From Leeuwenhoekiella marinoflava DSM 3653 (GTDB taxonomy: Bacteria; Bacteroidota; Bacteroidia; Flavobacteriales; Flavobacteriaceae), in contig NZ_FQUN01000017.1 of the NCBI RefSeq assembly GCF_900129005.1, positions 62,001 through 126,000 of the forward strand: 64,000 nt of DNA, given 5' to 3'. The position numbers and the translations under genes were made by a program. Each line of letters begins with the position of its first letter. Position 1 is the first letter of the stretch. Below are positions 52,947-60,820 of the stretch, piece by piece. The notes under the pieces were generated by a model, which did no database searches, had not been told where the DNA came from, and was given only the letters and a program-made list of their open reading frames with translations.

Positions 52947-53729
52947 ATGCAATTTTTTAAAACCTTATTTGTTGTTTTTTTCTTTTTAACAGGAATTCTT
53001 TTTGCTCAAGATAAGCCTACGATTTACCTGATAGGTGACTCTACTATGTCAAATAAGAAAAACCCAGAAACGAATCCTGAACATGGTTGGGGACAAGTAC
53101 TGCCAGAACTATTAGATGAAAATATAGAGGTTAGTAATCATGCGCTAAATGGGCGCAGTAGTAAAAGTTTTATTACTGAAGGTCGCTGGGAAATAGTCTT
53201 AAGTTCTTTAAAAAAAGGAGATTTTGTGTTTATTCAGTTTGGTCATAATGATCAAAAGTTTAAAGATAGCACTCGGTATACCAACCCTTTTACACAGTAT
53301 AGATATAATTTAGAGCGTTATGTAAAAGAGGCTAGAGAAGCAGGAGCCACACCCATTTTAATGTCATCAATCGTACGAAGAAAGTTTAATGAATATGGTA
53401 CTCTTGAAGATACTCACGGCAATTATCCTTTGGTCGTACGTATGGTTGCTAAAGATCTAGAGGTAGCATTTATAGATATGCAGTTTTTAACTGAAAGATT
53501 AGAGAAAAAGTGGGGATCTCAGGAGTCTGAAAAATTACATTTACACTTCAAAAAAGGAGAGAATCCTTATTATAAAAAAGACAAAAATGATGATACACAC
53601 TTGTCATATCTAGGAGCGAAATTAGTTGCTAGTCTAGCATTACAAGAAACTGTTAGACAAAATATATCTTTAGAAAAATATATCAAACCTGAGGTTTTAG
53701 AACAAGATATTGTTACTTTAAAGGATTGA
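52947..53729 (+). CDS. Rhamnogalacturonan acetylesterase-like enzyme (CE12, SGNH fold)
   Basis: A 260-residue exported esterase (signal peptide ending LFAQ). It removes acetyl groups from pectic galacturonate. SGNH blocks are S32 in IYLIGDSTMSN, a GH-N101 block QFGHNDQ (97-103) and the D216-T-H218 pair in NDDTHLSYLGA. It follows the CE8 fusion by 2 bases, so the de-esterifying enzymes form a unit. CE12 members act on rhamnogalacturonan I or on acetylated homogalacturonan; sequence alone does not decide. Confidence 0.93.
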   Translation: MQFFKTLFVVFFFLTGILFAQDKPTIYLIGDSTMSNKKNPETNPEHGWGQVLPELLDENIEVSNHALNGRSSKSFITEGRWEIVLSSLKKGDFVFIQFGHNDQKFKDSTRYTNPFTQYRYNLERYVKEAREAGATPILMSSIVRRKFNEYGTLEDTHGNYPLVVRMVAKDLEVAFIDMQFLTERLEKKWGSQESEKLHLHFKKGENPYYKKDKNDDTHLSYLGAKLVASLALQETVRQNISLEKYIKPEVLEQDIVTLKD

Positions 53730-53753
53730 AAAATATTAACCTAAATAGTATAT

Positions 53754-54569
53754 ATGAAGTCACTGATTTCAGTAGAAAATAAAATAATAGTTATAAGTGG
53801 TGCAACAGGCGTGCTTGGGGAATCTATGACACGATCTCTTGCTAAAGCCGGAGCTCATGTAGTAATATTGGGTAGAACTAAAACAAAAGTAGATAACTTG
53901 GTAGAGGCTCTTAAACAAGAAGGTTTTCAAGCATCAGGTGTGTTAGCAGACGTGACGAGTAAAGAAACTTTAATTGCTGCAAAATCTGAGATTGAAGATC
54001 ATCTGGGCTATATAGATGTTTTGATTAATGCAGCTGGAGGAAATATGCCCGGGGCATTAATTTTACCGGAGCAATCTCTGGCTGATGCAGATGTTGAAGA
54101 AATGCGTAAGGTGATGGATCTCAATTATACTGGTACTTTCTTGCCTACACAGGTTTTTCTTCCATTATTGGAAAAGTCTAAGACTGGGAGTGTTTTGAAT
54201 ATTTCTTCTGTTGCAGCACATTTACCACTTACCCGAGTTATGGGGTATGCTTCGGCAAAAGCAGCAATCGAAAACTTGACACAATTTCTTGCGGTAGAAT
54301 TTGCTCAAAAACAAGAGAATCCAATACGGGTAAATGCTTTAGCTCCTGGTTTTTTCTTAACCGAGCAAAATCGGGATTTGCTAACCAATAAAGACGGAAG
54401 CTTAACCAATCGTGGAGAAAAAATAATTGATCATACTCCGCTGGGTAAATTTGGTAACCCAGAGGATCTAAGCGGTGCTATACATTGGTTGTGTAGCGAT
54501 TCTGCTTCTTTTGTAACCGGAACCGTAGTTACGGTAGACGGTGGGTTTAAAGCATTTGCAGGTGTTTAA
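53754..54569 (+). CDS. SDR-family fructuronate reductase (mannonate-forming, YjmF-like)
   Basis: A 271-residue short-chain dehydrogenase with cofactor loop GATGVLGE (16-23), NAAGG (92-96), and Y165/K169 in YASAKAA. Ending GTVVTVDGGFKAFAGV. It lies directly before mannonate dehydratase, so it is probably the fructuronate reductase, as in the SDR-type UxuB (YjmF) of Bacillus. The unrelated polyol-dehydrogenase type fills the tagaturonate step in this locus. Other SDR roles cannot be fully excluded. Confidence 0.83.
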   Translation: MKSLISVENKIIVISGATGVLGESMTRSLAKAGAHVVILGRTKTKVDNLVEALKQEGFQASGVLADVTSKETLIAAKSEIEDHLGYIDVLINAAGGNMPGALILPEQSLADADVEEMRKVMDLNYTGTFLPTQVFLPLLEKSKTGSVLNISSVAAHLPLTRVMGYASAKAAIENLTQFLAVEFAQKQENPIRVNALAPGFFLTEQNRDLLTNKDGSLTNRGEKIIDHTPLGKFGNPEDLSGAIHWLCSDSASFVTGTVVTVDGGFKAFAGV

Positions 54570-54590
54570 TTTCAATAGAAAATTTAAAAA

Positions 54591-55757
54591 ATGATTCAAA
54601 CAATGCGTTGGTACGGGTCTAAAGATCCCGTTTCACTTCAAGATATTCGTCAGGCAGGTGCGTCTGGTGTGGTACATGCGATGCATGAAATTAAAAACGG
54701 TGAAGTCTGGTCTTTAGAAGCTCTTCAAAAAAGAAAAACCAAAATAGAAGCTGCTGGATTAGAGTGGAAGGTCGTCGAAAGTTTACCAATTACAGAGGCG
54801 ATGAAAACCCGTACGGGAAATTTCAAACAACATATAGCCAATTACAAAGCCTCTTTGATAAATCTTGGGGAAATAGGTGTTGAGGTCGTTTGCTATAATT
54901 TTATGCCAGTTTTAGACTGGACGCGTACGCAATTGGCTTACCCGCTAGAAAATGGAGCAACCGCTCTACGTTTTGATTGGTCTCATTTAGCGGCTTTTGA
55001 TTGTTTTATTTTAAAACGAAAAAACGCAGAACAAGATTATAACGATTCAATACTTACCGAAGCTAAACGTTTTTTTGAGCAAGCAACGTCAGAAGATAAA
55101 CAACAATTAGAAGATGCAATAATTGCAGGGCTTCCGGGTTCTGAAGAGGGATATACCTTAGCCGGTTTGCAAAAAGCTATCGATAGCTATTCAGCAATAG
55201 ACGAGCGAAAAGCTGAAGAGCATTTAAAGCTTTTTTTAGATGAAGTTTTACCTACTGCTGAATCTTCTGGTATTGCGATGGCAATTCACCCGGATGATCC
55301 GCCGCATCCGTTTTTTGGTTTACCTAGGATTATGAGTAAGGCTTCAGATATTAAACGTTTATTGGCAGATAATGATAACGCGTATAACGGAGTTACTTTT
55401 TGTACCGGTTCTTTTGGAGCGCGGGCAGATAACGATTTGGTACAAATTGTTAAAGGTTATGGTAAGCACATTCACTTTGTGCATTTACGAAGTACAAAAA
55501 GAGATGTTAACGGTAGTTTTTATGAAGATAATCATTTGGATGGGGATGTGCCGATGGCAGCCGTGATTTACGAACTATTAGAAGTCGAAAAACAATACAG
55601 TAAGCAAATACCTATGCGCCCAGATCACGGGCATCAGATGCTTGATGATCTCAAGAAACCCTTAGCACATCCCGGTTATACAGCAATAGGCAGGCTTAAA
55701 GGATTGGCTGAAATAAGAGGTGTTATCAATGGAATAGAATTTATGCAAAACAGATAA
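54591..55757 (+). CDS. uxuA: Mannonate dehydratase
   Basis: A 388-residue TIM-barrel enzyme that dehydrates D-mannonate to KDG. Family segments: MRWYGSKDPVSLQDIRQAGASGVVHA at the N terminus, CYNFMPVLDWTRT, the metal-site AIHPDDPPHPFFGLPR, CTGSFGARADND, HFVHLRS and MRPDHGHQM. With uxaC and the SDR gene it completes the glucuronate branch. Confidence 0.97.
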   Translation: MIQTMRWYGSKDPVSLQDIRQAGASGVVHAMHEIKNGEVWSLEALQKRKTKIEAAGLEWKVVESLPITEAMKTRTGNFKQHIANYKASLINLGEIGVEVVCYNFMPVLDWTRTQLAYPLENGATALRFDWSHLAAFDCFILKRKNAEQDYNDSILTEAKRFFEQATSEDKQQLEDAIIAGLPGSEEGYTLAGLQKAIDSYSAIDERKAEEHLKLFLDEVLPTAESSGIAMAIHPDDPPHPFFGLPRIMSKASDIKRLLADNDNAYNGVTFCTGSFGARADNDLVQIVKGYGKHIHFVHLRSTKRDVNGSFYEDNHLDGDVPMAAVIYELLEVEKQYSKQIPMRPDHGHQMLDDLKKPLAHPGYTAIGRLKGLAEIRGVINGIEFMQNR

Positions 55758-55760
55758 GTA

Positions 55761-56108
55761 ATGAGCATTAAACAAGAAAGTGACGTGTTTTTTAAAACTA
55801 ATAAAACAGAATGGGAACACGCCGATATCGGTATTACCCGCCAGATTGTAGCACACCACAAAGACTTGATGGTCGTGAGTGTAACGTTTGAAAAAGGAGC
55901 TATTGGTACGATACATAATCATGTTCATACGCAAGGTAGCTATGTGGTTTCAGGAAAGTTTGAGATCACAATTAATGGAAAAAGCGAAATTTTAGAAGCC
56001 GGAGACGGATTTTATGTTCCACCAAATACACCGCACGGAGCTAAATGTCTTGAATCTGGAATCCTAATCGATTCGTTTAATCCTGCAAGAGAAGATTTTT
56101 TGAAATAA
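55761..56108 (+). CDS. kdgF: KdgF-type cupin, unsaturated uronate linearising enzyme
   Basis: A 115-residue single-domain cupin. KdgF opens 4,5-unsaturated monouronates to linear DKI, the substrate of KduI. The putative metal ligands are H52, H54, Q58 and H92 (THNH-like GTIHNHVHTQGSY and PPNTPHGAKC). The downstream trio D104, F106 and R110 (IDSFNPARED) matches the conserved active-site set in spacing. It starts 4 bases after uxuA and closes the operon. Length and residues fit the family well. Confidence 0.9.
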   Translation: MSIKQESDVFFKTNKTEWEHADIGITRQIVAHHKDLMVVSVTFEKGAIGTIHNHVHTQGSYVVSGKFEITINGKSEILEAGDGFYVPPNTPHGAKCLESGILIDSFNPAREDFLK

Positions 56109-56112
56109 GGAG

Positions 56113-56137
56113 AAGCAGTTGAAAAGCTGCTTTTTTT
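56113..56137 (+). terminator. Terminator of the kdgF operon
   Basis: AAGCAG pairs with CTGCTT around a TTGAAAAG loop, followed by TTTTT. Short stem but immediately after the stop codon. Confidence 0.6.
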
Positions 56138-56211
56138 GTTAATTAAATCTGCCATTTGATGTTAGTATTGACAACTGTTTTCGACCAATTTTCTGAACCC
56201 TTGAATTAAAG

Positions 56212-56937
56212 ATGATGGAATTTGAAAAGATGAAAGTAGAAATTTGGAGTGATATTATGTGTCCGTTTTGCTACATAGGTAAACGTAATTTCGATAAAGC
56301 TCTTGAGCAGTTTTCACATCGTGACCGTGTAGAAGTAATCTGGAAAAGTTTTGCGTTATCCCCCAACTTACAGACTGATACCAGTATCAATAGTGTTGAT
56401 TTTTTACAAGAATATAAAGGTATGTCTGCTAGCCAAGCTAAAGAAGCGCTAGCTAATGTAACGGGCATGGCAAAAGCCTCTGGACTTGAATACAACTATG
56501 ATAAAGTTGTGGTTGCAAATACGCGCAATGCCCATCAAATGATTCATCTTGCAGCTCAAAAAGGCTTGCAGAATGAAATGAAAGAGCGCTTGCTAAAAGC
56601 TTACTTTATAGATGGTTTAAATGTAGATGATGTAGACACTCTTATAGGCTTAGGTCAGGAGGTAGGACTTAAAGTCGATGAGATCAGAATAACTTTAAAA
56701 GAAAAACAGTTTGCAGCCTATATAGAGCAAGATGTTGCCGAAGCAAAAGCTATAGGGGTAAACGGTGTTCCGTTTTTTGTTTTTGATAGAAAATATGCAG
56801 TATCTGGTGCGCAGCCAGAAAAACAATTCTCTAATGTATTGAGTAAAGCTTATACAGAATGGTATGGAAAGCAGGAAATAGCTCAATTTGAAGTGCTAGA
56901 AGGTCAAAGTTGTGATGCTTCCGGTAATTGTGATTAA
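56212..56937 (+). CDS. DsbA-family oxidoreductase (FrnE-like)
   Basis: A 241-residue cytoplasmic thioredoxin-fold protein with a CPFC motif at C17-C20 in WSDIMCPFCYIGK, a helical insertion, and the cis-proline region GVNGVPFFVFDRKYAVSGAQ. It lacks a signal peptide, as FrnE-like proteins do. The start could also be the ATG 18 bases later (MKVEIWSD), which many relatives use. It has a CDASGNCD tail. Role: dithiol oxidoreductase or isomerase, linked to stress tolerance in some relatives. No clear link to its neighbours. Confidence 0.9.
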   Translation: MMEFEKMKVEIWSDIMCPFCYIGKRNFDKALEQFSHRDRVEVIWKSFALSPNLQTDTSINSVDFLQEYKGMSASQAKEALANVTGMAKASGLEYNYDKVVVANTRNAHQMIHLAAQKGLQNEMKERLLKAYFIDGLNVDDVDTLIGLGQEVGLKVDEIRITLKEKQFAAYIEQDVAEAKAIGVNGVPFFVFDRKYAVSGAQPEKQFSNVLSKAYTEWYGKQEIAQFEVLEGQSCDASGNCD

Positions 56938-56956
56938 TAATTTCTACTACTATAAA

Positions 56957-56996
56957 CTAAAAAGCTCCCAAACCAGATGGTTTGGGAGCTTTTTAG
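56957..56996. terminator. Strong bidirectional-looking terminator
   Basis: Two exact 18-base arms (CTAAAAAGCTCCCAAACC and its complement) around the loop AGAT, then T residues. It separates the DsbA-like gene from the MarR gene. Confidence 0.9.
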
Positions 56997-57071
56997 TTTT
57001 CTTTGGAATACGATTATTAACTGATTAAAATTTAACAAACAATTTACTTACAAAGTTTCTATGAATTTTAA

Positions 57072-57095
57072 ATTTACGTAACCAGTTACGTAAAT
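57072..57095. promoter_or_regulatory. Perfect inverted repeat before the MarR gene, likely its operator
   Basis: ATTTACGTAA, CCAG, TTACGTAAAT: two exact 10-base arms, ending 5 bases before the ATG. The symmetric TTACGTAA-like arms suit a dimeric MarR protein. Autorepression is the usual mode in this family. Confidence 0.65.
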
Positions 57096-57100
57096 GTGTT

Positions 57101-57586
57101 ATGAGTGAAGATTTTTTATTGGAGATGGGGTATTCAGGGCTTACCGGGCGTTTAAAACGCTTGAGTGATGCTTTTATGTATCAAACACGAGACCTGTATA
57201 GAGAATATGATGAAGATATAGAGCCTAACTGGCATATGATTTTTTTACTGTTGCAAAAGAATGAAACGATGACGGTTACAGCGCTTGCTGAAGCATTGCA
57301 ATTATCGCATCCGGCAATAGTAAAGCTCATTAATAAAATGAAGAAAAAAGGATATATAGATTCAGTTGTAGATGCTGAAGATAAACGAAAATACGATTTA
57401 ATGTTATCACAAAAGGCCAAACAAAAACTGCCCAAATTTCAGAAATATTGGGAAGCTGGAGAAAAAGCGCTTCAGGAGCTTTTAAATCACAATAAACAAT
57501 TGCTAGAACAACTAGAACAGCTTGAAGCTAAAATGGCAGAAACAGATTTTAGAACCCGAATGGATAAACTACTAGTGAACGAATAG
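57101..57586 (+). CDS. MarR-family transcriptional regulator
   Basis: A 161-residue winged-helix protein. The recognition region is MTVTALAEALQLSHPAIVKLINKMKKKGYI (about 62-91), followed by the wing VVDAEDKRKYDLMLS. The N- and C-terminal helices for dimerisation are present, the latter a coiled-coil-like ELLNHNKQLLEQLEQLEAKM. A perfect palindrome lies immediately upstream. The next gene, a small membrane protein, follows by 23 bases and may be co-regulated. Confidence 0.9.
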   Translation: MSEDFLLEMGYSGLTGRLKRLSDAFMYQTRDLYREYDEDIEPNWHMIFLLLQKNETMTVTALAEALQLSHPAIVKLINKMKKKGYIDSVVDAEDKRKYDLMLSQKAKQKLPKFQKYWEAGEKALQELLNHNKQLLEQLEQLEAKMAETDFRTRMDKLLVNE

Positions 57587-57609
57587 AACACAAAAAAACT
57601 CAAAGGGCT

Positions 57610-57888
57610 ATGAAGATATTCATCGATATAGTAGGATGGCTAGGCTCCATTTTAGTCGTATTGTCTTACGCGTTAACACTTGTAAAAAATAAAGATTTTA
57701 GTACATGGTGTATTTTAATGAATCTTATAGGTGGAATTTTGGTAGCAATAAATTGTTTCTATTATAAAGCAATACCGTCGTTGGTAACCAATGTAATCTG
57801 GAGTTTTATTGCACTTTTGTCAATTTATAGAGCAAAAAAGCAATGGTATCAAACTCGCAGACACAACCGAAGAGCTCATAGATATTAA
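57610..57888 (+). CDS. Small CBU_0592-like membrane protein
   Basis: A 92-residue protein with three membrane segments (VGWLGSILVVLSYALTL, CILMNLIGGILVAINCFYY, LVTNVIWSFIALLSIYRA) and a strongly basic tail RRHNRRAHRY. The YxxL...N-L-x-G pattern is typical of the CBU_0592 family of unknown function. Likely in an operon with the MarR gene. Confidence 0.82.
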   Translation: MKIFIDIVGWLGSILVVLSYALTLVKNKDFSTWCILMNLIGGILVAINCFYYKAIPSLVTNVIWSFIALLSIYRAKKQWYQTRRHNRRAHRY

Positions 57889-58038
57889 AGTTTTTATAGG
57901 TTTGGCATTTATTGATTAGCGAGATTAGATGCGTTGGTGATTATTAACGAGATCGATCTATCTTAGAATTCGTAAATAAAGCTTGCATAGAAAGCATTAA
58001 GTTAGTCTATTTATAATTTTCATTTACTAAATTCACCG

Positions 58039-58806
58039 ATGCTTCTACGCTGTTTAAAATTCCTTTTAGTAGTACTATTTATTTTTTGTTCCGCTTGCGC
58101 GAAAAGATCAAATAAAAATACCATTACCATAGCTACAGCAGCTAATATGCAATTTGCGATGCAAGAGTTAGCAGATAGGTTTTCTAGTCAAACAGATATT
58201 GCTTGCGAATTTGTTATTGCTTCTTCGGGTAAATTAACCGCACAGATAAAAGAAGGTGCTCCATACGATGTTTTTGTCGCGGCAAATACCAAATATCCAC
58301 AAGCCATATACGACGCTGGTTTTAGTTATGATATACCAAAGATTTATGCTTATGGAAAATTGGTTATTTGGTCTTTAGACGAAAAACTTCAGCCTTCATT
58401 TGAAACCCTTTCAAATCTTCAAGTAAAACATATAGCACTCGCAAATCCTAAAACAGCTCCGTATGGTTTAGCAGCAGTTAATGCGCTTCAGCGAAAAGAA
58501 TTATACGAGCATTTAGAAGAAAAATTGGTTTATGGTGAGAGTATTTCACAAACCAATCAGTTTATCATTTCCGGCGCAGCCGAAATTGGTTTTACAGCAC
58601 TTTCTGTGGTTAAAGCTTCAGAAGTTCGAACTAAAGGAAACTGGATTTTAGTCGATGACAGTTTATATAGCCCCATTGAGCAAGCAGCTGTTTTGATAAA
58701 AAGAGGAGAGCAAGTCAATGAAGCGGCTAAAGCTTTTTATGAATATATTTTTACTGAAGAAGCACAAGAAATTCTTTTAGAATTTGGATATTCGGTAAAT
58801 GAATAG
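58039..58806 (+). CDS. modA: Molybdate ABC transporter substrate-binding lipoprotein
   Basis: A 255-residue ModA with lipobox IFCSAC. The mature part begins ITIATAANMQFAMQELADRF, the ModA oxyanion-binding strand and helix, then ASSGKLTAQIKEGAPYDVFVAANTKYP and IALANPKTAPYGLAAVNAL. It delivers molybdate (or tungstate) to ModBC. Its stop codon overlaps the start of the Mop gene by 8 bases. The four genes overlap throughout, so they form a tight operon. Confidence 0.93.
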   Translation: MLLRCLKFLLVVLFIFCSACAKRSNKNTITIATAANMQFAMQELADRFSSQTDIACEFVIASSGKLTAQIKEGAPYDVFVAANTKYPQAIYDAGFSYDIPKIYAYGKLVIWSLDEKLQPSFETLSNLQVKHIALANPKTAPYGLAAVNALQRKELYEHLEEKLVYGESISQTNQFIISGAAEIGFTALSVVKASEVRTKGNWILVDDSLYSPIEQAAVLIKRGEQVNEAAKAFYEYIFTEEAQEILLEFGYSVNE

Positions 58807-59203
58807 GCTTAACGGAAATATTTCGAGAATAGAAGTCAGTGGAAATCTAACATTGGCGCACGTTGAAGTTACGCCACAACTCGTTTTGAAAGCTATTGTG
58901 ATTGACACACCTAAAACAGCTGCATATCTAAAAGTAGGGCAGGAAGTAGTTTTAGTATTCAAAGAAACTGAAGTCATCATCGGCACCAATTCTCAAACCA
59001 AAATAAGCTTGCAAAATCAAATTCCTGCTTCAATTAATAAGATTGAACGTGGTCAATTACTCAGCAAACTAAATCTTAGAACAATCACGGGTGAACTTAA
59101 CGCAATCGTAAGCACAAACGCCGTTAAAACTTTATGTTTAAAAACTGGTGATGCCGTGGTTGCGATGGTGAAATTAAACGAAGTAATGCTGCAGGCGTTA
59201 TGA
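58799..59203 (+). CDS. Molbindin-like protein with two Mop/TOBE domains
   Basis: A 134-residue protein made of two Mop domains of about 65 residues: MNRLNGNISRIEVSGNLTLAHVEV ... VGQEVVLVFKETEVIIGT, then IPASINKIERGQLLSKLNLRTITGELNAIVST ... TGDAVVAMVKLNEVML. Mop domains bind molybdate. It is a free molybdate store or sensor in place of a ModE regulator; no DNA-binding domain is attached. It overlaps modA by 8 bases and modB by 4. Confidence 0.87.
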   Translation: MNRLNGNISRIEVSGNLTLAHVEVTPQLVLKAIVIDTPKTAAYLKVGQEVVLVFKETEVIIGTNSQTKISLQNQIPASINKIERGQLLSKLNLRTITGELNAIVSTNAVKTLCLKTGDAVVAMVKLNEVMLQAL

Positions 59204-59871
59204 ATTGGGAACCACTTCTTTTGACGTTTAAGTTGGCTTTGTTTACCACAGTAATTTTGATTGTAATAGGTGTTCCTATCGCGTATTGGTTGAGCAATAC
59301 AAAATCTCGAATAAAACCTGTTTTGGAAACCTTGGTAAGTATGCCACTGGTTTTACCGCCCACCGTTTTAGGTTTTTATTTTTTAATGGTCTTCAGTCCG
59401 AATAATACATTCGGAAACTGGCTTGATGAATGGTTGGACGTTAAACTGGTTTTTTCATTTAGCGGTCTCGTGATTGCCTCTGTGATTTACAGTTTGCCTT
59501 TTATGATTCACCCTATACAATCAGGTTTGAGCGGTATTTCAAGATCAATTACCGAAGCTTCTTTTGTTATGGGGAAGTCTAAATGGGAAACGCTTTTAAA
59601 AGTTCAATTACCTCAAATCAAACCTGCTTTGCTTACCGGTATTGTGCTGTCTTTTGCGCATACAGTCGGGGAGTTTGGTGTGGTTTTAATGATAGGTGGT
59701 AACATTCCCGGCAAGACTAAAGTTGCATCAATCGCAATCTATGATGAGGTAGAAGCCTTGAATTACGATGCGGCTAATTTTTATTCATTCGTTTTGTTTG
59801 CTATAACTTTTTGCATTCTACTTGCAGTTTACCTTGTTAACGGCAACCACTTTAAACACTTCTGGAAATGA
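59200..59871 (+). CDS. modB: Molybdate ABC transporter permease
   Basis: A 223-residue inner-membrane permease with about five to six helices. It has the ABC-permease EAA-loop EASFVMGKSKWETLLKVQLPQIKPALLTG, and HTVGEFGVVLMIGGNIPGKTKVASIAIYDEVEALNYDAAN, the ModB C-terminal pattern. Overlaps the Mop gene and modC by 4 bases each. Confidence 0.95.
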   Translation: MNWEPLLLTFKLALFTTVILIVIGVPIAYWLSNTKSRIKPVLETLVSMPLVLPPTVLGFYFLMVFSPNNTFGNWLDEWLDVKLVFSFSGLVIASVIYSLPFMIHPIQSGLSGISRSITEASFVMGKSKWETLLKVQLPQIKPALLTGIVLSFAHTVGEFGVVLMIGGNIPGKTKVASIAIYDEVEALNYDAANFYSFVLFAITFCILLAVYLVNGNHFKHFWK

Positions 59872-60752
59872 TAAAACTAGATATCAATAAAGAATTGCAG
59901 GCAGCAACAGGAACGATGACACTTCGGTTAAATTTAAATATTGAAAGTGGACAACTTATTACACTTTACGGTCCATCTGGAGTAGGTAAAACTTCTACTT
60001 TAAGAATGATCAGTGGTTTGATGCAACCCGATTCTGGTCAAATATGTGTTGAGGATGAAACGTGGTTTGATGCCGAAAATAAAATCAATTGGAGTCCGCA
60101 AAAGCGGAAAGTAGGTTACGTGTTTCAAGATTATGCTTTGTTTCCACACATGACGGTTTTAGAGAATTTAAATTTCGCGAAAGCGAAAAATCAGACAAAT
60201 AGTTCAATTTCAGATCTCATTGAAATAATGGAATTGGGTCAACTGCAAAACCGTAAACCCGAAAGCTTGAGTGGAGGTCAAAAGCAACGCGTAGCCCTTG
60301 CCAGAGCATTAGTACAAAAACCGAAAATTTTATTGTTAGATGAACCGCTGGCAGCTTTAGACAGCGCAATACGGCATAAGCTACAGGGGTTTTTAAAAAC
60401 AGTGCATCAAGAATTTCAATTGACTACAATTTTGATCTCTCATGATGTTGGAGAGATCGTTAAGTTAGCAGATCATGTATATCAGTTAGAAGAAGGAAAA
60501 ATACTCAAGCAAGGAACGCCGGAAACTATTTTTATAGAACAAAACCTAAGCGGAAAATTCAAGTTTACCGGTGAGGTTTTAAAAATTCAGCAAGAAGAGA
60601 TTATTGGTATCGTTACGGTACGAATTCATACTGATGTGGTTAAGGTTGTAGTTCAGCACGAAGAAGCGTCAAAATTAGCCATAGGTGATCAGGTGCTGGT
60701 TGTTTCAAAAGCTTTTACCCCGTTGCTTTATAAGATTGAAGTTTCAATTTAA
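59868..60752 (+). CDS. modC: Molybdate ABC transporter ATPase
   Basis: A 294-residue ATPase. Walker A GPSGVGKTS (about 35-43), Q-loop VFQDYALFPHMTV, signature LSGGQKQRVALARAL, Walker B ILLLDEPLAALD, and H-loop LISHDVGEI. The last about 65 residues form one Mop-like TOBE domain. It is shorter than the E. coli protein (352), probably with one less C-terminal Mop half. The separate Mop gene may make up for this. Confidence 0.94.
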   Translation: MIKLDINKELQAATGTMTLRLNLNIESGQLITLYGPSGVGKTSTLRMISGLMQPDSGQICVEDETWFDAENKINWSPQKRKVGYVFQDYALFPHMTVLENLNFAKAKNQTNSSISDLIEIMELGQLQNRKPESLSGGQKQRVALARALVQKPKILLLDEPLAALDSAIRHKLQGFLKTVHQEFQLTTILISHDVGEIVKLADHVYQLEEGKILKQGTPETIFIEQNLSGKFKFTGEVLKIQQEEIIGIVTVRIHTDVVKVVVQHEEASKLAIGDQVLVVSKAFTPLLYKIEVSI

Positions 60753-60761
60753 AACTAGAAT

Positions 60762-60797
60762 AAAAAAAATCCGAAATGTTTTTCTACACCCCGGATT
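60762..60797 (-). terminator. Terminator of the fbp gene
   Basis: On the minus strand GAATCCGG, a 17-base loop with some internal pairing, then CGGATT followed by TTTTTT. Located between convergent modC and fbp. Confidence 0.5.
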
Positions 60798-60820
60798 CTC
60801 AAAATTGATTTAAACACTAA

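Noticed and set aside
57889-58038. Molybdenum-cofactor riboswitch before modA
   Set aside because: The 150-base spacer shows no recognisable conserved riboswitch core or convincing paired stems.
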